From JBHGXV01 sp041920505 (GTDB lineage Bacteria > Bacillota > Bacilli > Brevibacillales > Brevibacillaceae), in assembly GCA_041920505.1 (NCBI GenBank), contig JBHGXV010000021.1:162700-226699 (forward strand): a stretch of 64,000 bases of DNA, in the 5' to 3' direction. Numbering within the stretch: the stretch's first letter is position 1; every line of letters begins with the position of its first letter. Under the pieces are notes generated by a model. The model was not told where the DNA came from, did no database searches, and saw only the letters and a list, made by a program, of their open reading frames with translations. Positions 17,657 through 26,349 of the stretch are shown here, piece by piece. Made by a program: the position numbers and the translations under genes.

Positions 17657-18466
17657 TCAGACGCGGCCGACGATGACCCGAAGGACGTTGGGTTGGCCCG
17701 GCAGATCGCGCGTTCCCGCGCCATAGCCGATCGATTCGACGGTCATGGCCGGCAGGGGGCCGAATGCTGAGGAGAGTGCGGCGGCGATCCCCGCGCCGGT
17801 CGGGGTGGTCAACTCTTTTTCGATGGCAGTGGCGCGCAGCGGAATGCCTGTCAGCAGCTCCAACGTGGCCGGAGCGGGAACGGGATACAGTCCGTGTTGG
17901 CAATGAACGTACCCGTTGCCGGTCGGGATGGGGCCGCAGTACAGTTGCTCCACGTCCAGCGATTCCAGCGCCAGGGCGACGCCGACGATGTCGACGATCG
18001 AGTCGAGCGCGCCCACTTCGTGGAAGTGGACGGTTTCCACCGGGATGTTGTGAATCTTGGCTTCGGCTGAGCCGATTTTTGCAAAAATGGTCAAGGCCCG
18101 TTGCGTGACGCGGGGAGCGAGGCCGGCGCTTTCGATCATAGCCACGATTTCTTTGTACCGGCGGTGTGCGTGAGGATGGCGGTCATCGTGATGGTGGTGG
18201 TGATGATCGTGGTCATGGTGATCGTGGTGATGGGCGTGATCGTGTCCGTGGTGATCGTGATCGTGGCTGTGCTCGTCGATCACATCCAGCTTGAGCGCGC
18301 TTATGCCCTGCTTGACCACGGTGCGCCACTGTAGCTGAAACGGGCCCAGCGGCAATTTGTGCAGCTCCCGCTCAATCGCCTCCCGGTCGGCCCCGGCGTC
18401 GACCAACGCGGCCAGGGTCATGTCGCCGCTGATTCCCGAAAAGCAGTCCAGATAAGCAATCCGCAT
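17657..18466 (-). CDS. larC1: LarC1-like nickel insertion protein
   Basis: This 269-residue protein is the amino-terminal part of LarC: it opens MRIAYLDCFSGISGDM, carries a His/Asp-rich stretch of about 35 residues near residue 75 that should bind nickel, then ETVHFHEVGALDSIVDI, GPIPTGNGYV, TTPTGAGI and IGYGAGTRD. It stops just after VLRVIVG, where the carboxy-terminal domain would begin. The start at 18466 follows GAGGAAAGGA. In other bacteria the two LarC parts are adjacent or joined by frameshifting; here larC2 is on the opposite strand and the two genes converge. Confidence 0.9.
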   Translation of the reverse strand: MRIAYLDCFSGISGDMTLAALVDAGADREAIERELHKLPLGPFQLQWRTVVKQGISALKLDVIDEHSHDHDHHGHDHAHHHDHHDHDHHHHHHDDRHPHAHRRYKEIVAMIESAGLAPRVTQRALTIFAKIGSAEAKIHNIPVETVHFHEVGALDSIVDIVGVALALESLDVEQLYCGPIPTGNGYVHCQHGLYPVPAPATLELLTGIPLRATAIEKELTTPTGAGIAAALSSAFGPLPAMTVESIGYGAGTRDLPGQPNVLRVIVGRV

Positions 18467-18615
18467 CGTATGTACATCCTTTCCTCGATGGTTTGACTGG
18501 CAATTGCTGCTGTCATCTTGTAAGATAAGAGAAAGTATGTTCGGTTTTTCGGGCATGCCTACAGATGAGTGTACCATTCTCACGTAATGCTGTCATGTCG
18601 AGGAGTTGGGGAAAA

Positions 18616-19740
18616 ATGCTCTCCTTTATTCATACCGCGGACGTCCATCTGGATGCGCCGCTGCAAACATGGGCCTCGCTGTACGAGATCAGGCAGTTCG
18701 ACTTTCGTCAGACGATGGAGCGGATTCGCGATCTGGTGGTCGAGAAGCGGGCCGATTTTTGGCTGATTGCCGGTGACTTGCTGGAACACCACGGGGGGAT
18801 GCGGTCAACGGCGCTGTTTTTGCAAGAGTTGTTCGCCAGTGTCGAACCGGTGCCGGTGCTGATCGCGCCGGGCAATCACGATCCCTGGACGGAAGGTTCG
18901 TATTACCAAACACTGGAGTGGCCGGCCAACGTGTTCTTTTTCACGCCGGAGTGGGGGGCGTTCGAGTTTCCCGAGAAGTCGTGCGTGGTGTACGGCTGGG
19001 GGTTTCCCCACGCGCACGTGAGCGAGTCGCCGCTTGCCGCCTTTCCGGGGAAATTGCCGGGGTACCGGCATCATTTGATGGTGATCCACGGCACGGTTCT
19101 GGACGGCGGGGAGACCGAGCACCATCCGTACGCGCCGCTGCCGCTTGCGGCGCTGGCGGAAACGGGGATGGACTACGTGGCACTGGGCCACATCCATAAA
19201 CCGGCGCAATACGCTCATCCGCATCGCGCCGGGGTGCTGGCCGCCTATCCGGGTTCGCCGGAAGGGCTGAACGTCAAGGAGACGGGAGAGCGCTTCGTGT
19301 TGTACGGGGAGGTGGATGTGGCCGGACATGCGCATGTGCAGTCGATCCCGGTGCAGTCTAGGCAAATCCGGCAAATCGAGGTGGAGATCGGCGGGGTGGA
19401 GACGACGGAAGCTTTGCTGCGCCGGGTGGAGGAGGCGCTGGCCGCGGAATCGGGTGACGACCTGTTGTATGTGTCGTTGACGGGGGAGAGAGCCAGTCAT
19501 CTGGTGCCGCCGCTTGAGTTGTTGCAAAACAGATTCCGCTCGTTCTTTTTTATCCGGTTTGAGGACAAGTCGTGGCCGGATCTCGACGAGGAGGAGTTGC
19601 TGCGCCAGGGAGGCGTGCTGGCTCGCTGGTTGGCGCGGCTCGGGGAAGCGGAGGCGGCCGCATCCGACGAGCGGACGAGACGGGTTGCACAGCTCGCGCG
19701 ACAGGAAGCCCTGCGGCGGATTGGAGGGAACCTGCGGTGA
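18616..19740 (+). CDS. yhaO: SbcD-like DNA repair phosphoesterase YhaO
   Basis: The 374-residue protein has the Mre11/SbcD metallophosphoesterase motifs in order: HTADVHLD (residues 5-12), GDLLEHH, APGNHDPW, MVIHGT and LGHIHKP, giving a two-manganese nuclease site. The carboxy-terminal half is acidic, as in YhaO. It should form a complex with the SMC-like ATPase encoded next, whose GTG start overlaps this stop. ATG 18616 is chosen because it begins the conserved core and follows GAGGAG. It diverges from larC1 with a 149-base gap holding both promoters. Confidence 0.88.
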   Translation: MLSFIHTADVHLDAPLQTWASLYEIRQFDFRQTMERIRDLVVEKRADFWLIAGDLLEHHGGMRSTALFLQELFASVEPVPVLIAPGNHDPWTEGSYYQTLEWPANVFFFTPEWGAFEFPEKSCVVYGWGFPHAHVSESPLAAFPGKLPGYRHHLMVIHGTVLDGGETEHHPYAPLPLAALAETGMDYVALGHIHKPAQYAHPHRAGVLAAYPGSPEGLNVKETGERFVLYGEVDVAGHAHVQSIPVQSRQIRQIEVEIGGVETTEALLRRVEEALAAESGDDLLYVSLTGERASHLVPPLELLQNRFRSFFFIRFEDKSWPDLDEEELLRQGGVLARWLARLGEAEAAASDERTRRVAQLARQEALRRIGGNLR

Positions 19741-22688
19741 TCAGCCACGAACTGCACATCGGCGGGTTCGGCAAGTGGCGGGACCGGACCTTTTCGTTCG
19801 CGCCCGGGCTCAATCTGTTCACCGCGCCGAACGAAGCGGGAAAAACCACCTTGTTGCAGGCGCTGATCGCGTCTTTGTACGGGCTGAAACGGGACTACGT
19901 GCGCGTCACCCGCTATCTGGAGGAGTACGATTTGTACATGCCGTGGGACAAAGGGTCGTACGAAACGATCGTGCGGTACCAACTGGCTGGCGAAACGTTC
20001 CGCCTGCACCGAAGGTTCGAAAAAGAGCGGGAGCAGGCCAAATTGTACCTGGAACCGGAACTGGCGGAGATCACCCGGCAGTACCAGGAGGACCGGCGCA
20101 AGGAATGGAATTTTCTCGAACGCCATCTGGGGCTGAACCGCACCTTGTTTGCCGACGTCACCTGGGTAAGGCGTCAGCCGCTTGCGGCCGCGGAGCATCT
20201 GATGCCGTCGCTGGTGCATGTCAACGACAACGATCCGCTGGTACAAGAACTGCTCGCCGGAATTGACCAGGAGTTGGCCGCCATCGGCAAAAAAGAGACG
20301 GCGGAGAACACGCTGTTGGGCAAAGCGGTGAAACAGGTGGCGCTCACCCGGCAGGCTCTGGAGCAAGCGGAGGCGGACTGGCGGTCAGTGCAGCACTTGA
20401 CGCAGGCGTTGCAGCAGTGGCAAGCGGAGTTGGACCGGCTGTACAAGCGGCAGCAGGAGGCGCTTGCGCTGTTGAAGGAAACCCAGCTTGGTGAACGGGA
20501 GTGGCAACAATGGTGGCAGCGTTCGTTTGAGCTGACCGGCTCGTCCGACCTCGCCCGCTGGGAAAGCGCGGCGGCGACAGAGACGGAGCGAAAGTTGCAC
20601 CGCAGCACACGGGAGCGGCTGTCGGCCCTGGAAGAATTGGCAGCCGCCTGCCAGCTTGATTTGGCCGCGACGGAGCCTGCGATGGCTGAACCGGACGAAG
20701 GCGGCGAATGGTACTACCTCTCGTTTGCCGAGATAGGCGAAGAAGAGTGGCAGACGTGGCTCAGAGGTTGGTATGCGGTGGCCGCTTATGAGGAGCGGAT
20801 CAGTGCCTCGTCTGAAGAGCCCGCTTCCGTTGCCGACGTGGAACGGCTGCAGGCGGACTATCGCAGAGGCTGGGAGTTGAGCCGCCGACGGGAGGAACAG
20901 CGGCGGCGGCATGAGGAACTCGTCGCGGTGGTGGCGGAACGGGAGCGTGCCTTTCGGCAGGCCGAGGAGCGTCTCCATGAGCGGGAGCGGCTGCGGCAGG
21001 CCAGGGACGACGCGCGGGCAAAAGCGGACACGCTGCGGCAATCCTGCCCGCACGTTGTTCACTATGACCAAAAGATGGCTGAACAGGCTAAAGCGTTGCT
21101 GGCGGCAGGCAATCAATCGTCAACGGCGGCGGTTGGCGAGACGCAGAGCCGCCGCTACCGGACGGCCGCCAGACGGCAAAAGCGGTCAGGCGCGTCGCGG
21201 CTGGTCGCCACAGCGGCCGGGCTGTCTGCGTTGCTCGTGGCCTTTGCTTGGCTGGCGGACAAGGGGACGGCCGCGTTGGGAATCGGGGTGCTTGCGGCCA
21301 TGCTGGTTGCGCTTGCCGTTCTCTGGAGAAGATCGACGGCGGGCAAGCGGAAAGAAAGCGCCCTCCCGCTTGCCGGGACAGCAGACGAGGTACGGTTGTG
21401 GCTGGAGCAAATGGGCGTGCGTGAGACAACCGACCTGATCCGGCTGGAGCAGTTGTACGCGGCCTGGTTGGAGGCCAACCGTCAGGCGGACATGCTCACG
21501 GAACAGTTGCGAGCGCTGGAGGAAACCGACCTGGAAAGCGGGGCGGCCGCGTGCCGGGACGCCTACGAACAGGCGCGGCAGTCGCTTGCCGTCTCCCAAT
21601 GCGAGCGGGACGAACTGGAGGCCGAGTGGTCCGGTTTGCTCGCCGCCTGGGGGGCAGCGGACTGGGAAGCGTTTCTCGCCCTGCGGGAGAGTCGTCTCGC
21701 AGCGATCCACGCGTGGGAAGCGCGGCGAAAAGAAGCGGAGGAGTGCCAGCGCATCAAACACAAGCTGCAGGCGCAGATGCTCCGCTGGGGCGTTCCGCCG
21801 CACTTGCCGTTTGAGCAAGCCGTGGCGCTTGTGCTTCAGGAACACGAGGCGTGGGAGCGCCGGTCCCGCGAAGAGCAGGAGCGATTGGAACGGCAGTTGG
21901 CCGAACAGCGGTTGCGGGCGCAGCGGACGGAAGAGCTGGAGCGGCTGGAACAGGACAGAAAAGAGGTGATCGCCGCCTGGGAAGAGGCGGCGCGGAGCTT
22001 GCTTCAGACCAGACGGGAAGAGATGGAGCGGCAGCGAAAGGAGGCCGAACAGCGGCTGCGCGAGATCGACAGCCGGATTGGGCAACTTCGCGAGCAGATC
22101 GCTGAGGCCCGTGGAGAAATCGGTCAACGCGACCAGGTCTCGTGGGCCAAGGCGCGGAGCGCTTGCGACGAGGCGGCGCTGCAACTGGACGAGTTGTTGT
22201 TGCGGCGCGACGCCTTGCAATTGGCGCGGGACAGCTTGCAGGCGGCGTTGACCGAGTGGCGCCGGGAGCTTTCTCCCGACGTGAACGAAGCCGCGTCGCG
22301 GGTGGCTGCCCGCATCACCGGCGGCCGGTACGAGGATGTCCGGCTTGACCCGTCGCGGCACTTCGCCATCCGCACGGTCGACCCGACCTATCGCGAAGTG
22401 GTGGAACAGCACCAACTGTCCACCGGGACGCAGGATCAGCTCTATCTGGCCCAGCGCGTCGCTCTGCTTCGCCGGCTCAGCCAGGAGCGGGAGCCGCTGC
22501 CGTTGTTCCTCGACGATCATTTCATCCACTACGACGACGAGCGGCTGCAACGGACGTTGTCCTATTTGCTGGAGTTGGCCCGGGAGCATCAGGTCTTTCT
22601 GTTTTCCTGTCAGGAGCGGGAGGAGCGGTTGCTCGCGCCGCTCTTCACAGGAGACGAACGGCACCGCATTCACCGTCTCGGAGCGTAA
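19737..22688 (+). CDS. yhaN: SMC-like ATPase YhaN (SbcC/Rad50-like)
   Basis: This 983-residue protein starts ISHELHIGGFGKW and has a Walker A sequence APNEAGKTTLLQAL near residue 30 and a carboxy-terminal Walker B region LPLFLDDHFIHYDDERLQ. Long coiled-coil arms rich in Q, E and R separate them. In the middle, near residues 485-530, lie two hydrophobic stretches (LVATAAGLSALLVAFAWL and LGIGVLAAMLVALAVLW); YhaN proteins are known to carry such segments in place of a zinc hook. The start overlaps the yhaO stop. The yhaM exonuclease gene of B. subtilis is not adjacent here. Confidence 0.88.
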   Translation: MISHELHIGGFGKWRDRTFSFAPGLNLFTAPNEAGKTTLLQALIASLYGLKRDYVRVTRYLEEYDLYMPWDKGSYETIVRYQLAGETFRLHRRFEKEREQAKLYLEPELAEITRQYQEDRRKEWNFLERHLGLNRTLFADVTWVRRQPLAAAEHLMPSLVHVNDNDPLVQELLAGIDQELAAIGKKETAENTLLGKAVKQVALTRQALEQAEADWRSVQHLTQALQQWQAELDRLYKRQQEALALLKETQLGEREWQQWWQRSFELTGSSDLARWESAAATETERKLHRSTRERLSALEELAAACQLDLAATEPAMAEPDEGGEWYYLSFAEIGEEEWQTWLRGWYAVAAYEERISASSEEPASVADVERLQADYRRGWELSRRREEQRRRHEELVAVVAERERAFRQAEERLHERERLRQARDDARAKADTLRQSCPHVVHYDQKMAEQAKALLAAGNQSSTAAVGETQSRRYRTAARRQKRSGASRLVATAAGLSALLVAFAWLADKGTAALGIGVLAAMLVALAVLWRRSTAGKRKESALPLAGTADEVRLWLEQMGVRETTDLIRLEQLYAAWLEANRQADMLTEQLRALEETDLESGAAACRDAYEQARQSLAVSQCERDELEAEWSGLLAAWGAADWEAFLALRESRLAAIHAWEARRKEAEECQRIKHKLQAQMLRWGVPPHLPFEQAVALVLQEHEAWERRSREEQERLERQLAEQRLRAQRTEELERLEQDRKEVIAAWEEAARSLLQTRREEMERQRKEAEQRLREIDSRIGQLREQIAEARGEIGQRDQVSWAKARSACDEAALQLDELLLRRDALQLARDSLQAALTEWRRELSPDVNEAASRVAARITGGRYEDVRLDPSRHFAIRTVDPTYREVVEQHQLSTGTQDQLYLAQRVALLRRLSQEREPLPLFLDDHFIHYDDERLQRTLSYLLELAREHQVFLFSCQEREERLLAPLFTGDERHRIHRLGA

Positions 22689-22763
22689 CCACAGCCGATC
22701 CGGGCGTGCGGCGGCGAACGACGAAGAGCCCGCGTGAGTCGATGGGCTTACATTTCCATTTAC

Positions 22764-23963
22764 TTACAGTTGCCACTCCAGCATCGTCAGGAACAGGCCG
22801 ACATCGGTGACGACGCCGACGGTTTGCGAGGAGCCCCTATCCATCAGCTTGGTGACGACGGCAGGGTTGATGTCGACACAGACAGTTTTGATCCAACTCG
22901 GCATCATGTTGCCGGTGCCGATCGCGTGCAGCATCGTCGACAGCATGATCACCAGTTCGGCGTCCGCCACCTGCTCGGCGTACTGGGCTTGCGCCTCGAT
23001 CAGATCCATCAGGGTGTCCGGCAACGGGCCGTCGTCGCGGATTGAACCGGCCAGCACGAACGGCACGTTGTGTTTCACGCACTCGTACATGATGCCGCTC
23101 TTTAGCGTGCCGTCCTCCACCGCCTGCTTGATCGAGCCGGAGCGGTTGATCGCGTTGATCGCCCGCATGTGGTTTTTGTGGCCGCCGCGAACGACCGAAC
23201 CGGTGTCCAGGTTTACCCCGAGCGAAGTGCCGAACAAGGCTCGCTCAATGTCGTGCACGGCCAGCGCGTTGCCGGACAACAAGGCGTTTACATATCCCTT
23301 GCGGATCAGATTCTGAAAGGCTTCCTGCCCGCCGGTATGGATGACCACCGGACCGGCGACGAACACGATCTTCCCGTTGCGGGCGCGAATCTGGCGCATC
23401 TCGTCAGCCAGTTTTTTCACGATGACTTCGACGCGCCGCTCCGAGCTTACCTCGTTATTCATAAACGCAAATTCGGAGCCGGATTCTTCGGCGGGCGGCA
23501 ACACCAGGCGCACCCCGTTGCTGCCGCAGACCACCAGATCGCCTTTTTTGATGTCGCGCAGCTTGACACAGTGCACCTCGTCGCCTTTGACCACCAGACA
23601 GGCGTCCATCCGCTGGTGCTTGGCGCGCACCCATTTGCCGTTGAGGAACACTTCGGTGGCATGGTTGGTTGTCGAATAAAAGTCGTCGGGCACCGTCTTG
23701 TCCTTTTCGGCCGGCTTGAGCGTCACCGATTCCCCGGCCTGCGGAATGGTGCAACCCAGGTTGATCAGTTCGTTCAGGATCAGATCCACCTTGTCCTGGG
23801 GCAATTGCAAGGCAATTTTCGCGACCGATTCGTCGTCCACCTGGTCGCCCACGGTCAGTTGCAGCACACGGTATTTGCCGTTGTACTGCACGACCGACGC
23901 GTCAATCTTTTTTAAAATGTCGTCGCGGATGATGTGGCCGCGCACCTCGATGACATGTTCCAT
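22764..23963 (-). CDS. Archaeal-type ornithine cyclodeaminase / LOR-SDH family protein (TIGR00300)
   Basis: This 399-residue protein matches the TIGR00300 family: GHIIRDDILKKIDA at the start, FYSTTNHATEVFLNG near residue 97, VAGPVVIHTGGQEAFQNLI near residue 204, ALFGTSLGVNLDTG near residue 244 and MYECVKHNVPFVLAGSIRDD. Members include archaeal ornithine cyclodeaminases and the carboxy-terminal module of cyanobacterial AgrE/ArgZ; the plant LOR/SDH conserved region is related. It would turn ornithine into proline plus ammonia with NAD. It stands alone with its own ribosome site (GAAGGAGGAC). Substrate is inferred from family only. Confidence 0.8.
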   Translation of the reverse strand: MEHVIEVRGHIIRDDILKKIDASVVQYNGKYRVLQLTVGDQVDDESVAKIALQLPQDKVDLILNELINLGCTIPQAGESVTLKPAEKDKTVPDDFYSTTNHATEVFLNGKWVRAKHQRMDACLVVKGDEVHCVKLRDIKKGDLVVCGSNGVRLVLPPAEESGSEFAFMNNEVSSERRVEVIVKKLADEMRQIRARNGKIVFVAGPVVIHTGGQEAFQNLIRKGYVNALLSGNALAVHDIERALFGTSLGVNLDTGSVVRGGHKNHMRAINAINRSGSIKQAVEDGTLKSGIMYECVKHNVPFVLAGSIRDDGPLPDTLMDLIEAQAQYAEQVADAELVIMLSTMLHAIGTGNMMPSWIKTVCVDINPAVVTKLMDRGSSQTVGVVTDVGLFLTMLEWQL

Positions 23964-24126
23964 TGCCTGTCCTCCTTCGTTGCCTGGTTATGTATGGCAG
24001 TTGGACGTTTTTTGGAGAGCGATTTCTTTCAGTTTATCCGGTTTTCCCGCCTTGGTCCAAATGGTTGCGGCAAAACGGCGGTTCATGCGGGACGGGCATG
24101 CTAAGATAAGACAGCGCTCAGTGCTA

Positions 24127-24156
24127 TTGCCCCCGGCAAAACCATTCCACTATAAT
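24127..24156 (+). promoter_or_regulatory. Sigma-A type promoter of lipA
   Basis: TTGCCC (24127-24132) and TATAAT (24151-24156) are 18 bases apart. Transcription would start near 24163, about 30 bases before lipA. Confidence 0.65.
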
Positions 24157-24193
24157 AAGAGGGATTAACGATGTCACTAGGAGTGAGCCCAGT

Positions 24194-25078
24194 ATGATCC
24201 AACGGAAACCGGAGTGGCTCAAGATCAATCTTGTCTCTGGCCAAGAACTGGCGAATTTCAAGGAACTGAAGCAAACGATGCGCGGCAAAACGCTCCATAC
24301 GGTGTGTGAAGAGGCGCGGTGTCCCAATATCCACGAGTGTTGGGCCAACCGCACGGCCACCTTCATGATCCTTGGGGACGTCTGCACGCGTGCGTGCCGT
24401 TTTTGCGCGGTCAAAACAGGTCTGCCGACCGAATTGGATTTGGCCGAACCGGAACGCGTCGCCGAAGCGGCGGAACAAATGGGACTGAAACACGTGGTCG
24501 TCACCTCGGTGGCGCGCGACGATCTGGCCGACGGCGGGGCTTCCATTTTCGCCGAGACGATCAGGGCGATTCGCCGCCGTCTGCCATTTGCGACAGTGGA
24601 GGTGCTGATTCCCGACTTCCAGGGCGACCGCGATGCGCTGCAGGTGGTGATGGACGCTCGTCCGGACGTGTTGAACCACAACATCGAAGCGGTTCGCCGT
24701 CTGTCCGACCGGGTGCGCGCCCGGGCGAAATACGACCGGACGCTGGAGCTGTTGCGCCGGGCCAAGGAGATGCAGCCGGACATTCCGACCAAGTCCAGCC
24801 TGATGATCGGGGTGGGCGAGACCATCGAGGAAATTCTGGAGACGATGGACGATCTGCGGGCGGTTGACGTCAACATCATGACGATCGGGCAGTATCTGCA
24901 GCCGACGAAAAAACATCTTCCGGTGGAAAAATACTACCATCCGGACGAATTCGCGTTTTTGAAAGAAGAAGGGATGAAGCGCGGTTTCAGCCACGTGGAG
25001 GCGGGACCGCTGGTGCGCAGCTCGTACCATGCGCACGAACAGGCGAACGCGGCCAAAGCTGCCATTTCGCGCATATAA
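24194..25078 (+). CDS. lipA: Lipoyl synthase LipA
   Basis: The 294-residue radical-SAM enzyme has both iron-sulfur clusters: the auxiliary CEEARCPNIHEC (C-x4-C-x5-C near residue 37) and the radical-SAM CTRACRFC (C-x3-C-x2-C near residue 63). The carboxy-terminal RSSYHA serine ligand motif is present. It inserts two sulfur atoms into octanoyl groups on lipoyl domains of 2-oxoacid dehydrogenases and GcvH. Length and start match the family. The gene has its own promoter and a strong terminator and sits in the B. subtilis yutB position next to a YhcN/YlaJ lipoprotein and yutD. Confidence 0.97.
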   Translation: MIQRKPEWLKINLVSGQELANFKELKQTMRGKTLHTVCEEARCPNIHECWANRTATFMILGDVCTRACRFCAVKTGLPTELDLAEPERVAEAAEQMGLKHVVVTSVARDDLADGGASIFAETIRAIRRRLPFATVEVLIPDFQGDRDALQVVMDARPDVLNHNIEAVRRLSDRVRARAKYDRTLELLRRAKEMQPDIPTKSSLMIGVGETIEEILETMDDLRAVDVNIMTIGQYLQPTKKHLPVEKYYHPDEFAFLKEEGMKRGFSHVEAGPLVRSSYHAHEQANAAKAAISRI

Positions 25079-25086
25079 AGCAGTTG

Positions 25087-25125
25087 GCAAAATCCCCTAC
25101 GCCTAATGGGCATAGGGGATTTTGC
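25087..25125. terminator. Bidirectional terminator between lipA and the lipoprotein gene
   Basis: AAAATCCCCTA (25089-25099) pairs perfectly with TAGGGGATTTT (25113-25123), with GC closing pairs and an inner GCC/GGC. A- and T-rich flanks let it work both ways. Confidence 0.9.
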
Positions 25126-25133
25126 GCGTCAAT

Positions 25134-26225
25134 CTAGCGGGTCGCGCTGCCGACGGCACCGGAGGAGCCAGCCAGTCTGCCGGTCATTTCCGTGGTCATG
25201 CCGGAACTGGTGGCGGTGCCGAATCCGGTTGTGCCCGAGATGCCGGCAGCGGGTATGCCTGCAGTGGAGGTGGTTTTGCTCACGCCGGTCGCTCCCGCAT
25301 GCGTGCGGCCGCGCACGTCAGAGCCGTCGGGCGTTCCGCCGAAGCTGCGGATCAGGTTATCGACGCTGCGCTCGTCTTGCGGCAAAGCGACATTCACGTT
25401 GGACGAACGGCTGGCGACACGTGTCATTTCGTCGATCAGGGCTTGTTGGTCGGTGACGTACACCTTGTAGTAACGCGGCGATACGGACAACGCGTTCATA
25501 CGCGCCTTCGACTTGGTTCCGTGCGTGTCCCGGCCGTTGGTGTTCAGACCGACAAAGATCTCTTCGTCCGTCACCAGCACGGTGGAGGTGTTCACGCCTG
25601 GAACGCTGGCGGTGACATTGCCGACTGCCTGGGCGAGCGCATCCCGGTCGACGTGCACGCGATGGACCGCTTGGGCATTGGTGCGGATGTAATTGCTGTC
25701 TACTTTCACATACCCGATGCGGTTCACCGTTGTGCCGCCTGCGCCGGCTGCGTGGATGCCCACGTCCCTGTAGATCGACTCGTTCATCCGGTAATTGGCG
25801 CGGTCAAACGCGCGAGTACCCATCGTGCCGGTGTTGACGTTGTAGTCGCCGTACCCGGTCCATCCGGTATCGCGGAAAGGGGTGTTGGTAACCGCACCGT
25901 TACCGTAATAGCCGGCCGCGCCATAACCGGTCGGGCCATAGCCAGTGCCATAACCAGTGGTGCCATAGCCGGCCGCGCCGTAGCCCGCAGTGCCATAGGT
26001 GCCGATGTTGGTGCGGGCACCGCCCAGCGCAGCGTTCGGGGTCAGCGTTCCGGAGTAGCCGCCCACCAACCCGCCGCGGTTGTAGTAGTCGGTGGCGCGA
26101 AGCGTCGTGCCGTCGTACGACGTCGTCCCGTACCCGCGCGTCTTGTAGTCGGCGGCAGGGTTTCCGCACGCAGCAGCCAGCAAGGCCAATCCGGCGATTG
26201 TGCCGCAAAACCATTTTTTGCTCAT
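25134..26225 (-). CDS. YhcN/YlaJ-type sporulation lipoprotein with Gly-Tyr repeats
   Basis: This 363-residue protein has a lipoprotein signal (LALLAAACG, lipidated Cys near residue 20). Residues about 75-110 form a low-complexity run of G-Y-G-T/A units. The second half is the YhcN/YlaJ domain, with VDRDALAQAVGNVTASVPGVNTSTVLVTDEEIFVGL and SPRYYKVYVTDQQ. Family members sit in the inner spore membrane or forespore and affect germination or cortex. It ends in another Gly/Thr/Ser-rich stretch. It is read toward lipA and shares its terminator. A second, shorter paralogue is at 43.4 kb. Confidence 0.82.
   Translation of the reverse strand: MSKKWFCGTIAGLALLAAACGNPAADYKTRGYGTTSYDGTTLRATDYYNRGGLVGGYSGTLTPNAALGGARTNIGTYGTAGYGAAGYGTTGYGTGYGPTGYGAAGYYGNGAVTNTPFRDTGWTGYGDYNVNTGTMGTRAFDRANYRMNESIYRDVGIHAAGAGGTTVNRIGYVKVDSNYIRTNAQAVHRVHVDRDALAQAVGNVTASVPGVNTSTVLVTDEEIFVGLNTNGRDTHGTKSKARMNALSVSPRYYKVYVTDQQALIDEMTRVASRSSNVNVALPQDERSVDNLIRSFGGTPDGSDVRGRTHAGATGVSKTTSTAGIPAAGISGTTGFGTATSSGMTTEMTGRLAGSSGAVGSATR
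25905..26005 (-). repeat. Short tandem repeats coding for Gly-Tyr units
   Basis: About six imperfect 15-base units of the type CCATAGCCGGCCGCG follow one another inside the lipoprotein gene and encode G-Y-G-x-A/T units. Such tracts can change length by slippage. Confidence 0.65.
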
Positions 26226-26349
26226 GGGTTACACCTCCTGCGAGTAGGGTTCCCGTCCGGTTTGGGCTGTTTTCGTGGGAATTTTATGTGACAGTCTAAA
26301 AAATGTGGTAAGATGGGGACAGATGTTCTCGCAAAAGGAGGAAACAGGC

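Noticed and set aside
21186..22673. Long minus-strand open frame opposite the end of yhaN
   Set aside because: It is a shadow of the high-GC coiled-coil coding sequence of yhaN.
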